This document shows positions 55,238 through 62,522 of a DNA stretch of 64,000 nt, piece after piece (the stretch's first letter is position 1; each line of letters opens with the position of its first letter). The translations under genes were made by a program, and so were the position numbers. The DNA is taken from contig NZ_AP018178.1 in NCBI RefSeq assembly GCF_002368195.1, positions 6,274,645 through 6,338,644 of the forward strand, written 5' to 3'. The notes below the pieces were generated by a model. The model was not told the origin of the DNA, ran no database searches, and worked only from the letters and a program-made list of their open reading frames with translations. This stretch comes from Calothrix sp. NIES-2100 (GTDB taxonomy: Bacteria > Cyanobacteriota > Cyanobacteriia > Cyanobacteriales > Nostocaceae).

Positions 55238-55255
55238 GTTACATTACTTTACAGC
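55238..55255 (+). promoter_or_regulatory. HLR1-type box upstream of hli
   Basis: GTTACATTACTTTACAGC matches the RpaB-binding high-light element, two TTACA half sites 11 bp apart, (G/T)TTACA(T/A)(T/A)NN(T/A)TTACA. It lies about 42 bp before the hli start codon. The last two bases deviate from the consensus. Confidence 0.6.
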
Positions 55256-55295
55256 AGTCACAACTGTTACCACACAAAAGCTCGGAGTCTTATTT

Positions 55296-55475
55296 ATGGC
55301 AGGCGCTAAGAATACTACACCTACAGTTTCTGAAGACCCTAACGCTTTACGCTGGGGCTTCACTCCTCAGAGCGAAAACTGGAACGGTCGTTTTGCAATG
55401 ATTGGTTTTGTATCTGTGATTCTAGTGGAAATTTTTTCAGGCCAAGGAGTTTTACACTTCTGGGGTATCCTCTAG
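55296..55475 (+). CDS. hli: High-light-inducible protein (HLIP, chlorophyll a/b-binding-like)
   Basis: 59 residues from ATG 55296 (GGAG at 55283). The sequence RWGFTPQSENWNGRFAMIGFVSVILVEIFSG contains the single chlorophyll-binding helix with the ExxxxxR motif (ENWNGRFAM, N/Q ligand) of the Hlip/Scp family. These proteins bind pigments and protect photosystem II under high light. The larger frame from 55176 is non-coding leader. An HLR1 box lies upstream. Confidence 0.92.
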   Translation: MAGAKNTTPTVSEDPNALRWGFTPQSENWNGRFAMIGFVSVILVEIFSGQGVLHFWGIL

Positions 55476-55613
55476 ATTGCACTTGGCTTGATGTTCTCTG
55501 AAGACGGCGATATGTAGAATTGTCTGGCTTCTGTTGACCTCAAGACTGATTAGGACTGCGATCGCAGTTGCACTACATTAAGATAAATATCATTCTTCCG
55601 ATATTGGTAGGAA

Positions 55614-55634
55614 ATGCAAGCTTTTGCATTTTTT
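55614..55634 (+). terminator. Short terminator after hli
   Basis: ATGCAA (55614-55619) pairs with TTGCAT (55624-55629), followed by TTTTTT. Confidence 0.5.
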
Positions 55635-55642
55635 CCTCTAAA

Positions 55643-55680
55643 GCAAAGCTGAACACTTAATGTTCAGCTTTGCCTTTCTT
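55643..55680 (+). terminator. Strong terminator hairpin after hli
   Basis: GCAAAGCTGAACA (55643-55655) pairs perfectly with TGTTCAGCTTTGC (55661-55673), 13 bp with a 5-nt loop, then CTTTCTT. Confidence 0.75.
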
Positions 55681-55710
55681 CTATCTGGATATTTTTCTGC
55701 AAATTTCGCT

Positions 55711-55921
55711 GAATTTGATAGTTAGTAATGAATAACTCTTTTCCTTTGGCAGCATTACTCTGTTTATAGTTATTCATTCATTCATTCCATACTGCAATTC
55801 CTACTCGGAGATATCAGCCTAATTAAAATTTACTCTAATTTGAGGCTAATTGTTGTAATTTATTAACATTAGTCATGGCATTTTTTCAAAAATTCAGCAA
55901 ATTGCTGATATTCAAAAGAGA
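55711..55921 (-). pseudogene. Decayed copy of the 3' end of the Dam-like methylase gene
   Basis: About 210 bp that align with 54274-54484 (the last roughly 70 codons of the intact gene), including the segment TTTCCTTTGGCAGCATTACTC, with scattered substitutions, a short insertion of ATTC repeats and broken frame. It lies on the same strand as the intact gene, with hli between them, and directly before the PvuII-like endonuclease gene. Confidence 0.75.
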
Positions 55922-55955
55922 AATAATTTTTATTTATAGTATTTAATTAAATTAA

Positions 55956-56483
55956 TTAAATTCCTGATTTTCTCCGCTTTAGTATGAGCAAATTAGGAGG
56001 ACTACCATACAATAAATCACCATTTGTAATGACATACTTTATAGGAATTTTTGGATTGTTGATATCTTTCCCTCCATTGGCATACCATTTATTTTCCCAA
56101 AGTGTATAAAAAGATTCTAAATGAATTGGTCGTAAGCGATAAATGGACTGGATCTCAATGTTTTTGTAAATAGCAAAAATCCAATCTACTTTACGGTATT
56201 TATTAATGATGACAGGGTTCATGTGATGATGAGTTGAGAACCCTCTTGTAAGTTCAATATTGACAGATTTTAATTCGTACTCATTACCATCCTGATCTAC
56301 AGCATCATTACCTTCCCGTCCTGGAATGACAGTTAATCCAAGCAGCAGCAAGACCTGCAATAATTTACCACCATTATCTTGAAAAATATCGCTAATTCCG
56401 TGCTTAGATGCCAGATTCTGATACTGTTTTATGACAGGAAATAATTCTTCCAGTAGCTGAAGGTCAGAATGAGGTTGCAACAA
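55956..56483 (-). CDS. PvuII-like type II restriction endonuclease
   Basis: 175 residues, strongly reminiscent of R.PvuII along its whole length: HGISDIFQDNGGKLLQVLLL, TVIPGREGNDAVD, EYELKSVNIELTRGFSTHHH (the acidic ELK metal site and the His cluster) and KDINNPKIPIKYV. PvuII cuts CAGCTG; same specificity is expected but not shown. The start is TTG 56483, preceded by AGGAG on the minus strand. The C-terminus is about 18 residues longer than PvuII. The partner methylase is divergent at 56809. Confidence 0.9.
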   Translation of the reverse strand: MLQPHSDLQLLEELFPVIKQYQNLASKHGISDIFQDNGGKLLQVLLLLGLTVIPGREGNDAVDQDGNEYELKSVNIELTRGFSTHHHMNPVIINKYRKVDWIFAIYKNIEIQSIYRLRPIHLESFYTLWENKWYANGGKDINNPKIPIKYVITNGDLLYGSPPNLLILKRRKSGI

Positions 56484-56546
56484 TTCTCTTTTCTCCTAGC
56501 AAATCCGCAGGATGGAGTTCAAATACTTTATGGTGTAAGGAGTCGT

Positions 56547-56629
56547 GTAAAAATAAGTTGAACAATTTAATATTTGTAGTGCGGGCATCTTGCCCGCGCG
56601 AGCAAGATGCTCGCACTACTTATTTTTAC
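56547..56629. mobile_element. Small MITE-like palindrome between the PvuII-like genes
   Basis: GTAAAAATAAGT (56547-56558) and ACTTATTTTTAC (56618-56629) are perfect 12-bp inverted ends. Inside lies a second palindrome, GTAGTGCGGGCATCTTGC (56576-56593) against GCAAGATGCTCGCACTAC (56602-56619), with one mismatch. It sits where the controller gene lies in the known PvuII system. Confidence 0.6.
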
Positions 56630-56808
56630 TTGATGCCTAACGTTTCAAGCTCTGCCGAAATCTCTAATGAAATACTACTCACCTCTTGTACCATGTGCAG
56701 ATTACGGACAAGCAATTATATTGTTTTATTATCCTTGTTTTAACCGTAAATCTACTTAAATTACCCTATTGACAACTTTAATTCTACAGACTGTAACTAT
56801 CTTTTGCG

Positions 56809-57831
56809 ATGAACTCAATTTTACGCCTTAAAAACAAAAAACCTGCTTATTTCACTCAAAAAGGAGCTGCTTACTGTGGTGACTCACGGGAACTACTGCA
56901 AGAACTACCAGATAGCAGTGTCAATCTAGTAATATCTAGCCCACCTTTTGCTCTCCAACGTAAAAAAGAATACGGCAATAAAGAACAAAACGAGTATATA
57001 GACTGGCTCGCTGAATTCGCAACACTTGTTTACAGAAAACTGCGGGATGATGGTAGTTTCGTACTCGACTTGGGAGGGTCATACGAGAAAGGTGTTCCAG
57101 TTCGCAGCTTGTATAACTACCGTGTACCTATCCGCTTGTGTGATGACATTGGTTTCTTTTTGGCGGAAGATTTCTATTGGTACAATCCTTCTAAATTACC
57201 TAGCCCTATCGAGTGGGTAAATAAACGCAAAATACGTACTAAAGATTCCGTAAATACAGTTTGGTGGTTTAGCAAGACAGAGTGGCCCAAAGCAGACGTT
57301 ACCAAAGTTCTTGCGCCTTACAGTGAACGCATGAAAAAGCTGCTCGATAATCCAGACAAGTATTACAAGCCAAAAGTACGCCCATCTGGGCATGATATTG
57401 GTAAAGCCTTTAGCAAAGACAACGGCGGGTCTATTCCCTCCAATCTTTTGCAAATCCCAAATTCAGAATCTAATAGTCAGTACCTAAACGGCTGTAAAGT
57501 ATTATCAGTCAAACAACATCCCGCTCGCTTTCCTGTTAAACTTCCAGAGTTCTTTATTCGCTTCCTGACAGACCCTGGGGATATAGTAGTGGATATCTTT
57601 GCTGGTTCAAATACAACAGGTCAAGTGGCAGAGATAGAAGAACGCCGATGGTTAGCATTTGAGGAGCAAGTAGAATACCTTGCTGCTTCTGCCTTTCGTT
57701 TTTTAACCAAGGATAACAACCCTGAAGAAATGCAGGAAATATACAACAACATATGTAGTGGAGAATTGGTAGATTTAACTCAATATCAAAGCCAAATGAG
57801 TCTCAATCTGCTTTCTTTTGACTCACAATAG
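56809..57831 (+). CDS. PvuII-like N4-cytosine (or N6-adenine) DNA methyltransferase
   Basis: 340 residues of the beta class: catalytic motif IV NLVISSPPFALQRKK (SPPF), followed late by motif I IVVDIFAGSNTTGQVAEIEERRWLAFE. The SPPF-first order and layout fit M.PvuII, an N4-cytosine methylase of CAGCTG. It is divergent from the PvuII-like endonuclease gene, with a 325-bp spacer. The C-terminal 50 residues are outside the catalytic core. Confidence 0.9.
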   Translation: MNSILRLKNKKPAYFTQKGAAYCGDSRELLQELPDSSVNLVISSPPFALQRKKEYGNKEQNEYIDWLAEFATLVYRKLRDDGSFVLDLGGSYEKGVPVRSLYNYRVPIRLCDDIGFFLAEDFYWYNPSKLPSPIEWVNKRKIRTKDSVNTVWWFSKTEWPKADVTKVLAPYSERMKKLLDNPDKYYKPKVRPSGHDIGKAFSKDNGGSIPSNLLQIPNSESNSQYLNGCKVLSVKQHPARFPVKLPEFFIRFLTDPGDIVVDIFAGSNTTGQVAEIEERRWLAFEEQVEYLAASAFRFLTKDNNPEEMQEIYNNICSGELVDLTQYQSQMSLNLLSFDSQ

Positions 57832-57903
57832 AGAGCAGAGTCGTGCATATTCCGGTTCAACCTCGCCATCAATACAGCTAATCTCAGAAACAATTTATAA
57901 AAA

Positions 57904-58989
57904 CTACCGTGATGAGCGAAATATTACCCGCCCTGGTGACTCTTCGTGATTAATTCGCGCATAAACTCGCAGACAAGCCAAAACTTCCCCAGGATTACCG
58001 CCACAATCGAGTTGCAAATCATCTTTGGTTAAAGCGCATATATCGGCGTAAAGTCCAGATAATTGGCGAATTCGGACTTCATTACCTGCATTATTCGCTT
58101 GATCGACAAATTTTTTCAGCATCCGCCGTGATTCTTGTTGTAGTTTACCCCACCACGAATAGCGATCGCTTGGCGGAATAAATACTAAGGAGTGTACTGC
58201 CTCATCAATGTCAATCCAAGCACGTAGGGTTAATAATGGATCGGCATTTTCCACAGCTTTTTGGGTGCGTTGAAAGCGGTCTGTTAAAGCTTCAATATAT
58301 TGATTTTGCTGTTCTGGTTTGGCGTGTAAGGAGACAATATCGAAGCTAAAAACGCTTTTTAATGCATGATGTAAATCTGGTTCAATTTCGATAAAATTTA
58401 TACAAAATAGCAAGTAGCCAGCTAGTAAAGTTATATCTTTTGATTGGCTATTTTGGGTTATTTCGGAATAAGATAACGCTTTTTCAGACAAGGATAAACC
58501 TTTGGCTTGGACTGTACCGCTAAGTCCGGGGTAAATAATTTCATCGCGGATGAAGGGTAAGGGATAGAGATTGGCGGTATCTTCTACTGCACCAGCTTCT
58601 TGAGCGAATGTCAAGGCGCGTTGTTGCCAAGCTGTTGCTAAGTCTTCTGGAACTCGCAGCAATTTGCGTTGAATTTCGTTCCATAATTCTGAGTCGCTTT
58701 GGCTTTGTAGTTGGTTATTTCCTAAATATAATTTGAGGTCTTTATCTGCATTAAATGCTTCTTGGAGGCGGCTGAGTTTTAATTCATTAGTAGAGTTTAT
58801 CTGGGGAGATGTAGGTTGTAATAAGCTATGGATTTCTTGCAGCACTTCGTCACATAATTTAGCGCCTGGATCTAGGGGGAATTCTGTTTGTGCTTGCTTT
58901 AAAGAGGCTTCTATTCCGTAGAGGCTAAAGCGCAATATTTGAGCTAGTTGGGAGTTTTCTGTTTCTAAGAGTTGACGTAGGTGCTGCAT
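57904..58989 (-). CDS. Hypothetical protein, third gene of the SrfB-like operon
   Basis: 361 residues, predicted largely helical and soluble, without signal peptide or known motif. It is downstream of the SrfB-like gene on the same strand, about 230 bp away across a dispersed repeat. It may be the small partner of an Srf-like set, but I see no direct similarity to SrfA. Confidence 0.65.
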   Translation of the reverse strand: MQHLRQLLETENSQLAQILRFSLYGIEASLKQAQTEFPLDPGAKLCDEVLQEIHSLLQPTSPQINSTNELKLSRLQEAFNADKDLKLYLGNNQLQSQSDSELWNEIQRKLLRVPEDLATAWQQRALTFAQEAGAVEDTANLYPLPFIRDEIIYPGLSGTVQAKGLSLSEKALSYSEITQNSQSKDITLLAGYLLFCINFIEIEPDLHHALKSVFSFDIVSLHAKPEQQNQYIEALTDRFQRTQKAVENADPLLTLRAWIDIDEAVHSLVFIPPSDRYSWWGKLQQESRRMLKKFVDQANNAGNEVRIRQLSGLYADICALTKDDLQLDCGGNPGEVLACLRVYARINHEESPGRVIFRSSR

Positions 58990-59039
58990 GAATTTAGCCT
59001 CTAGGTTACCGATTTTTTATCGCATACCAATTGATAATT

Positions 59040-59215
59040 TAAAAAATTAACCGCCAAGTTCGCCAAGTTCGCCAAGAGAGAGAGAGGTAATTATTTAGTG
59101 CAAGGTTATATGGAATTTGGTATCAGATTTATATGAACCGCAGAGGCGCAGAGGACTCAGAGGAAGAGGTTTTTGAGAGAGGTTTTCTTTGCGTCTTTGC
59201 GCCTTTGCGTGAGTT
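59040..59215. repeat. Interspersed repeat of the CGCCAAG / TTTGCGCC family
   Basis: AACCGCCAAGTTCGCCAAG, CGCAGAGGCGCAGAGG and TTTGCGCCTTTGCGTGAG are arranged as at 2565-2646, in a longer copy. Confidence 0.6.
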
Positions 59216-59222
59216 AATTACC

Positions 59223-62183
59223 CTAATGAATACCGCAAAATGGATCGCGTTCTTTATCGACTTCGTTGGGTTGTAAGTCTAATTCGGCGCGGTAAACACA
59301 TCCTGGTTGTTTGAGGCTTTCTTGTTTGTTTGATGTCCAGTAAGGTACTTCACCTGCGTGCATTCTTAATATACCTTGATTGTCGAGGGTAACGTGATAT
59401 TGGCAAGGGTAATCTGTGGTAACGTCGGGTTTACTTAATGCGCCGATGCGTATCCATTTTTTAGTATTGGTTTGGGCATCTGTTTGCACTACATAAAAGG
59501 TGTGTTGTCCATGTTTTGGAAAGGGAGGTAAGGGATTACTAATTAATCCTGTTCCTGGTTCTGGTGAACCATCTCGTAAGTAATGAAATTCTTGCAGGGA
59601 TTTACTAATGTCTTTGTCGGCTTCAAATACTAAATGATAAGCATCTGGTTGATCGACGGTGGCTGATTCGATGACGTTGATGGCAATATCTCCATCGTTT
59701 AAGTCTTTATTGGGGCGTTCAATGGCAATATTCCACTTCAATTTACCATCAGCAAATAATGTAGATGTTTCTGAGGCGGCGGAGATAACTGAGGTGATAT
59801 CAATACCGGAAACATCTATTAAATAATGGGGGTTTCCTTGACAAAGTAAGACGCTAAAATCCAGGGTTTGATCAATTTCAAATTGCACTTTGATTTTTTT
59901 GAGAAAGTCTGGTTCTGATAACCCTAGTTTTTCCATCAAGGTTTTACCATCGAAGCTACCCCACAGCCGCAAATCGCCATCTTCGTAGTCTTGGCGATAA
60001 ATAATGTTAGTTAATTGTATCCCTTGCCATTCTGTGCGAACTTTGGCAACGTTTTCTCCAGCGGCTAGTTGATAAAGTTCTTGTCCGGCTTTAAATATTG
60101 TTAGTAGTTCGTTGCTTTGGGTTTTGCGTTTGAAGTTGCAAGGTAAATAATAAAACAGGTTTTTGACATCAATTTCTAGTTGGTTTGCTCCTTTACGGAG
60201 TAATCCTTTTGACTCTTCGGGGTCGAATCTTAATCTGCGTAGTTTCTCGGCATAGCAAGCACCGGCGGAGGTGGCTAATTTGGTAAATTCCAATACAAAA
60301 GTTATGCGTTCGGGATTCCAGACGAAGTACGGAGATTTACTGAATTCTTGGTATATGTAGCGCTGTACAAGGTCGAGGCTGCAAGTTTTACCGGATAAAA
60401 TTAACCAATCAACTTTGTGGGTATTCCATGCATCTACGGTGCTATCTTGGGGACGTAAGCGACTATCCATCAAGCCTTGGGCGATACCGATCGCTTCTTT
60501 AATGGCTGATGATGCGGCGCGATCGAATTGTTGACTATCGATGGTGACGCAGATGCTACCGGGGTCTTTTACTTGGTATTTAATGGCACTTTGAGTTAGT
60601 AATTCGGAAATCTGCTGTTCGGAGAGTGTAAAGGTTAAGGGTGAACCGTCTTCTGCTGGCTTTTGTCCGAGTTTGATTTTGGCAGCTTCGGCGTGTTCCC
60701 ACAGTGTATAAAATGTTTGCAGGCGTTGGGGTGCTTGTTGCCAACGAGTAGGTAAGACTTTTTCGGCTGTATCTAAAGCGTCTTTATAAGCTGCGTCTCC
60801 TTCGGGATTTTCTTTATCCAAACATTTCAAAATACTGCCACTTTTGAATTGTCCGCTTTCGAGAAAACGTTCGTTTAATTCGGAGTTAATTAAGTCTTCT
60901 AGTTTGTCACTTTCTAAATCGCCTGTGGAAACTGCTGTTAATAAAAAGTCGGCGATCGCAACTTTTAAAAGCCGGAATATTCTCAGGGTAATTAACTCGC
61001 CTCCAAGCTGTAAATGTCCAGATGAACCTAATAGTTTGGGTGTGAGTTTATAGTAACGTCCCCCTAAACCTCTGTCTTCATTATCGGCAAAGAAGGGAGT
61101 TTTATCTTCTAAGGTGAGTTCAATTAAAGCTAAGTCTGTAGTTCCGCCACCAATATCTAAAACTAGAACATTTTGTGACCATTTATTCCCGACTTGACGA
61201 CAACGAGTTTTGAAAGATTCAATCCCAATGTTGAGATTACCCCCAAATTCTCGCCAGAGGAAAAATATCGCTACAGAAACGGCTTCATCATAAGCAGTTT
61301 GGACATCATCCAGCCCCAATTGTTCAACTAATTCTTTAACTTCCTTGCGAACAACAGGCGGGGCGACGGTGGGATAGGTAACAACTGCGGAAAGAAAATT
61401 CCCTTCGGAAAATCTGCGTCTGGCGCGTCGGCGATAGTCTTCGGTTAACTCAATTAAATGTCCCCAAGCTGCTTGAATTAATTGATTGACATTAATTGTT
61501 TCTTCTGCGCCATCTAAGCTAACTGGGAAAGAACGATCCTGTCCAAAATAGCGTTTGGGGGAGTGATGAAAGCGGCTGATAATTTCCTTTAAAGCACTGC
61601 TAGTTCCTTGGGCGATCGCTTTTTTTCTGTTATCGCTGGCTTCTCTCCCCATCTTCAGTTGTAAAGCCGCCAATTTAGAAATTTCTAACTCACTTTTAAT
61701 TTCCGTGCTGCGGCGATCGATATCTAAGACAACGGGGATGAGATTTTGTGATTCTAGAGTTGGAACGCGAAAAACTTCATGATATATCTGATAAAGTTTT
61801 TTGCTAACAGCACGCCGAAAGCGATCGCTTGTACCTAAGCATAATTCAACTTGACGCAGTGCTTCTAAAAATCGCTCTTTATTATCACTCTCAAACACTT
61901 CACTTAAGCGGCTAGGTTCTATCTCCAAATTTTTACTAATATCAGCAATAAATTTTTCCCAGTCGCTAGCACTGACATCTGGTAAAGCAATTGTCGCCGG
62001 AGAACTTAACCATTGTGCCATGCGATCGCGCAATCGCATTTCCTGTTCTTTTGGTAATACTTCAGCAATGGGTACTTCAATCGGATCGAAGAGTGTAACC
62101 GTAGAATTGGATGTGCCAAAATCTAAAGCAAACCATCCGGGAAATCTTTTTTGTTGTTCGCTATTGAGTTGAGAAGAGTTCAT
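59223..62183 (-). CDS. Hsp70/actin-fold ATPase of the SrfB (putative virulence factor) family
   Basis: 986 residues. The N-terminal part is an actin/Hsp70-like ATPase: phosphate 1 FALDFGTSNSTVTLFDP (about 17-34), phosphate 2 VLVLDIGGGTTDLALIEL and the adenosine-type motif LILSGKTCSLDLVQRY. An insertion of more than 150 residues separates the first two. The C-terminal half (from about residue 690) is a beta-rich region of unknown fold. The arrangement fits the SrfB family (PF07520) of large Hsp70-like proteins. Upstream and downstream genes on the same strand suggest an operon. Confidence 0.75.
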   Translation of the reverse strand: MNSSQLNSEQQKRFPGWFALDFGTSNSTVTLFDPIEVPIAEVLPKEQEMRLRDRMAQWLSSPATIALPDVSASDWEKFIADISKNLEIEPSRLSEVFESDNKERFLEALRQVELCLGTSDRFRRAVSKKLYQIYHEVFRVPTLESQNLIPVVLDIDRRSTEIKSELEISKLAALQLKMGREASDNRKKAIAQGTSSALKEIISRFHHSPKRYFGQDRSFPVSLDGAEETINVNQLIQAAWGHLIELTEDYRRRARRRFSEGNFLSAVVTYPTVAPPVVRKEVKELVEQLGLDDVQTAYDEAVSVAIFFLWREFGGNLNIGIESFKTRCRQVGNKWSQNVLVLDIGGGTTDLALIELTLEDKTPFFADNEDRGLGGRYYKLTPKLLGSSGHLQLGGELITLRIFRLLKVAIADFLLTAVSTGDLESDKLEDLINSELNERFLESGQFKSGSILKCLDKENPEGDAAYKDALDTAEKVLPTRWQQAPQRLQTFYTLWEHAEAAKIKLGQKPAEDGSPLTFTLSEQQISELLTQSAIKYQVKDPGSICVTIDSQQFDRAASSAIKEAIGIAQGLMDSRLRPQDSTVDAWNTHKVDWLILSGKTCSLDLVQRYIYQEFSKSPYFVWNPERITFVLEFTKLATSAGACYAEKLRRLRFDPEESKGLLRKGANQLEIDVKNLFYYLPCNFKRKTQSNELLTIFKAGQELYQLAAGENVAKVRTEWQGIQLTNIIYRQDYEDGDLRLWGSFDGKTLMEKLGLSEPDFLKKIKVQFEIDQTLDFSVLLCQGNPHYLIDVSGIDITSVISAASETSTLFADGKLKWNIAIERPNKDLNDGDIAINVIESATVDQPDAYHLVFEADKDISKSLQEFHYLRDGSPEPGTGLISNPLPPFPKHGQHTFYVVQTDAQTNTKKWIRIGALSKPDVTTDYPCQYHVTLDNQGILRMHAGEVPYWTSNKQESLKQPGCVYRAELDLQPNEVDKERDPFCGIH

Positions 62184-62199
62184 AGTTTTGAAGAGTTAA

Positions 62200-62310
62200 T
62201 TTTTAACGCAGAGTTTCGCAAAGTTTCTTCCTCTGTGTTCTCTGCGTCTCTGTGGTTCGTTTCTTGATACTTTTTGAAACGAACCGCGAAGGACACTAAG
62301 AACATGAAAA
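62200..62310. repeat. Interspersed repeat (CTGCGTCTCTGTGG type)
   Basis: Holds TTCTCTGCGTCTCTGTGG and GAACCGCGAAGGACACTAAG; same family as 2565 and 59040. Confidence 0.55.
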
Positions 62311-62384
62311 AAAGAAATAGGAGTGTTATAAAGTTTTTTCTCAGAGGTTGTTTGGAAAGTATTGTTATTAACATTAAAGTCCCA

Positions 62385-62505
62385 AACCTAACCCCCCAGC
62401 CCCCCTTCCCTACAAGGGAATGGGGGTGTCAAAGCCTCTCTCCTTGCAGGAGAGAGGTTTGGAGAGAGGTTTCGCGTAAACTTTGCCACTGTTCAAACAT
62501 CCTGT
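62385..62505. repeat. Interspersed repeat (about 110 bp), copy 2
   Basis: CCTAACCCCCCAGCCCCC, CCCTACAAGGG, CTCTCCTTGCAGGAGAG and GTAAACTTTGC occur in the same order and spacing as in copy 1 (18024-18130). Confidence 0.75.
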
Positions 62506-62522
62506 CAGGAATTAGGATTTTT

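Noticed and set aside
56558..56743. 61-codon ORF between the PvuII-like genes, considered as a controller gene
   Set aside because: It runs through the MITE-like palindrome, is on the wrong strand relative to the endonuclease and has no helix-turn-helix pattern.
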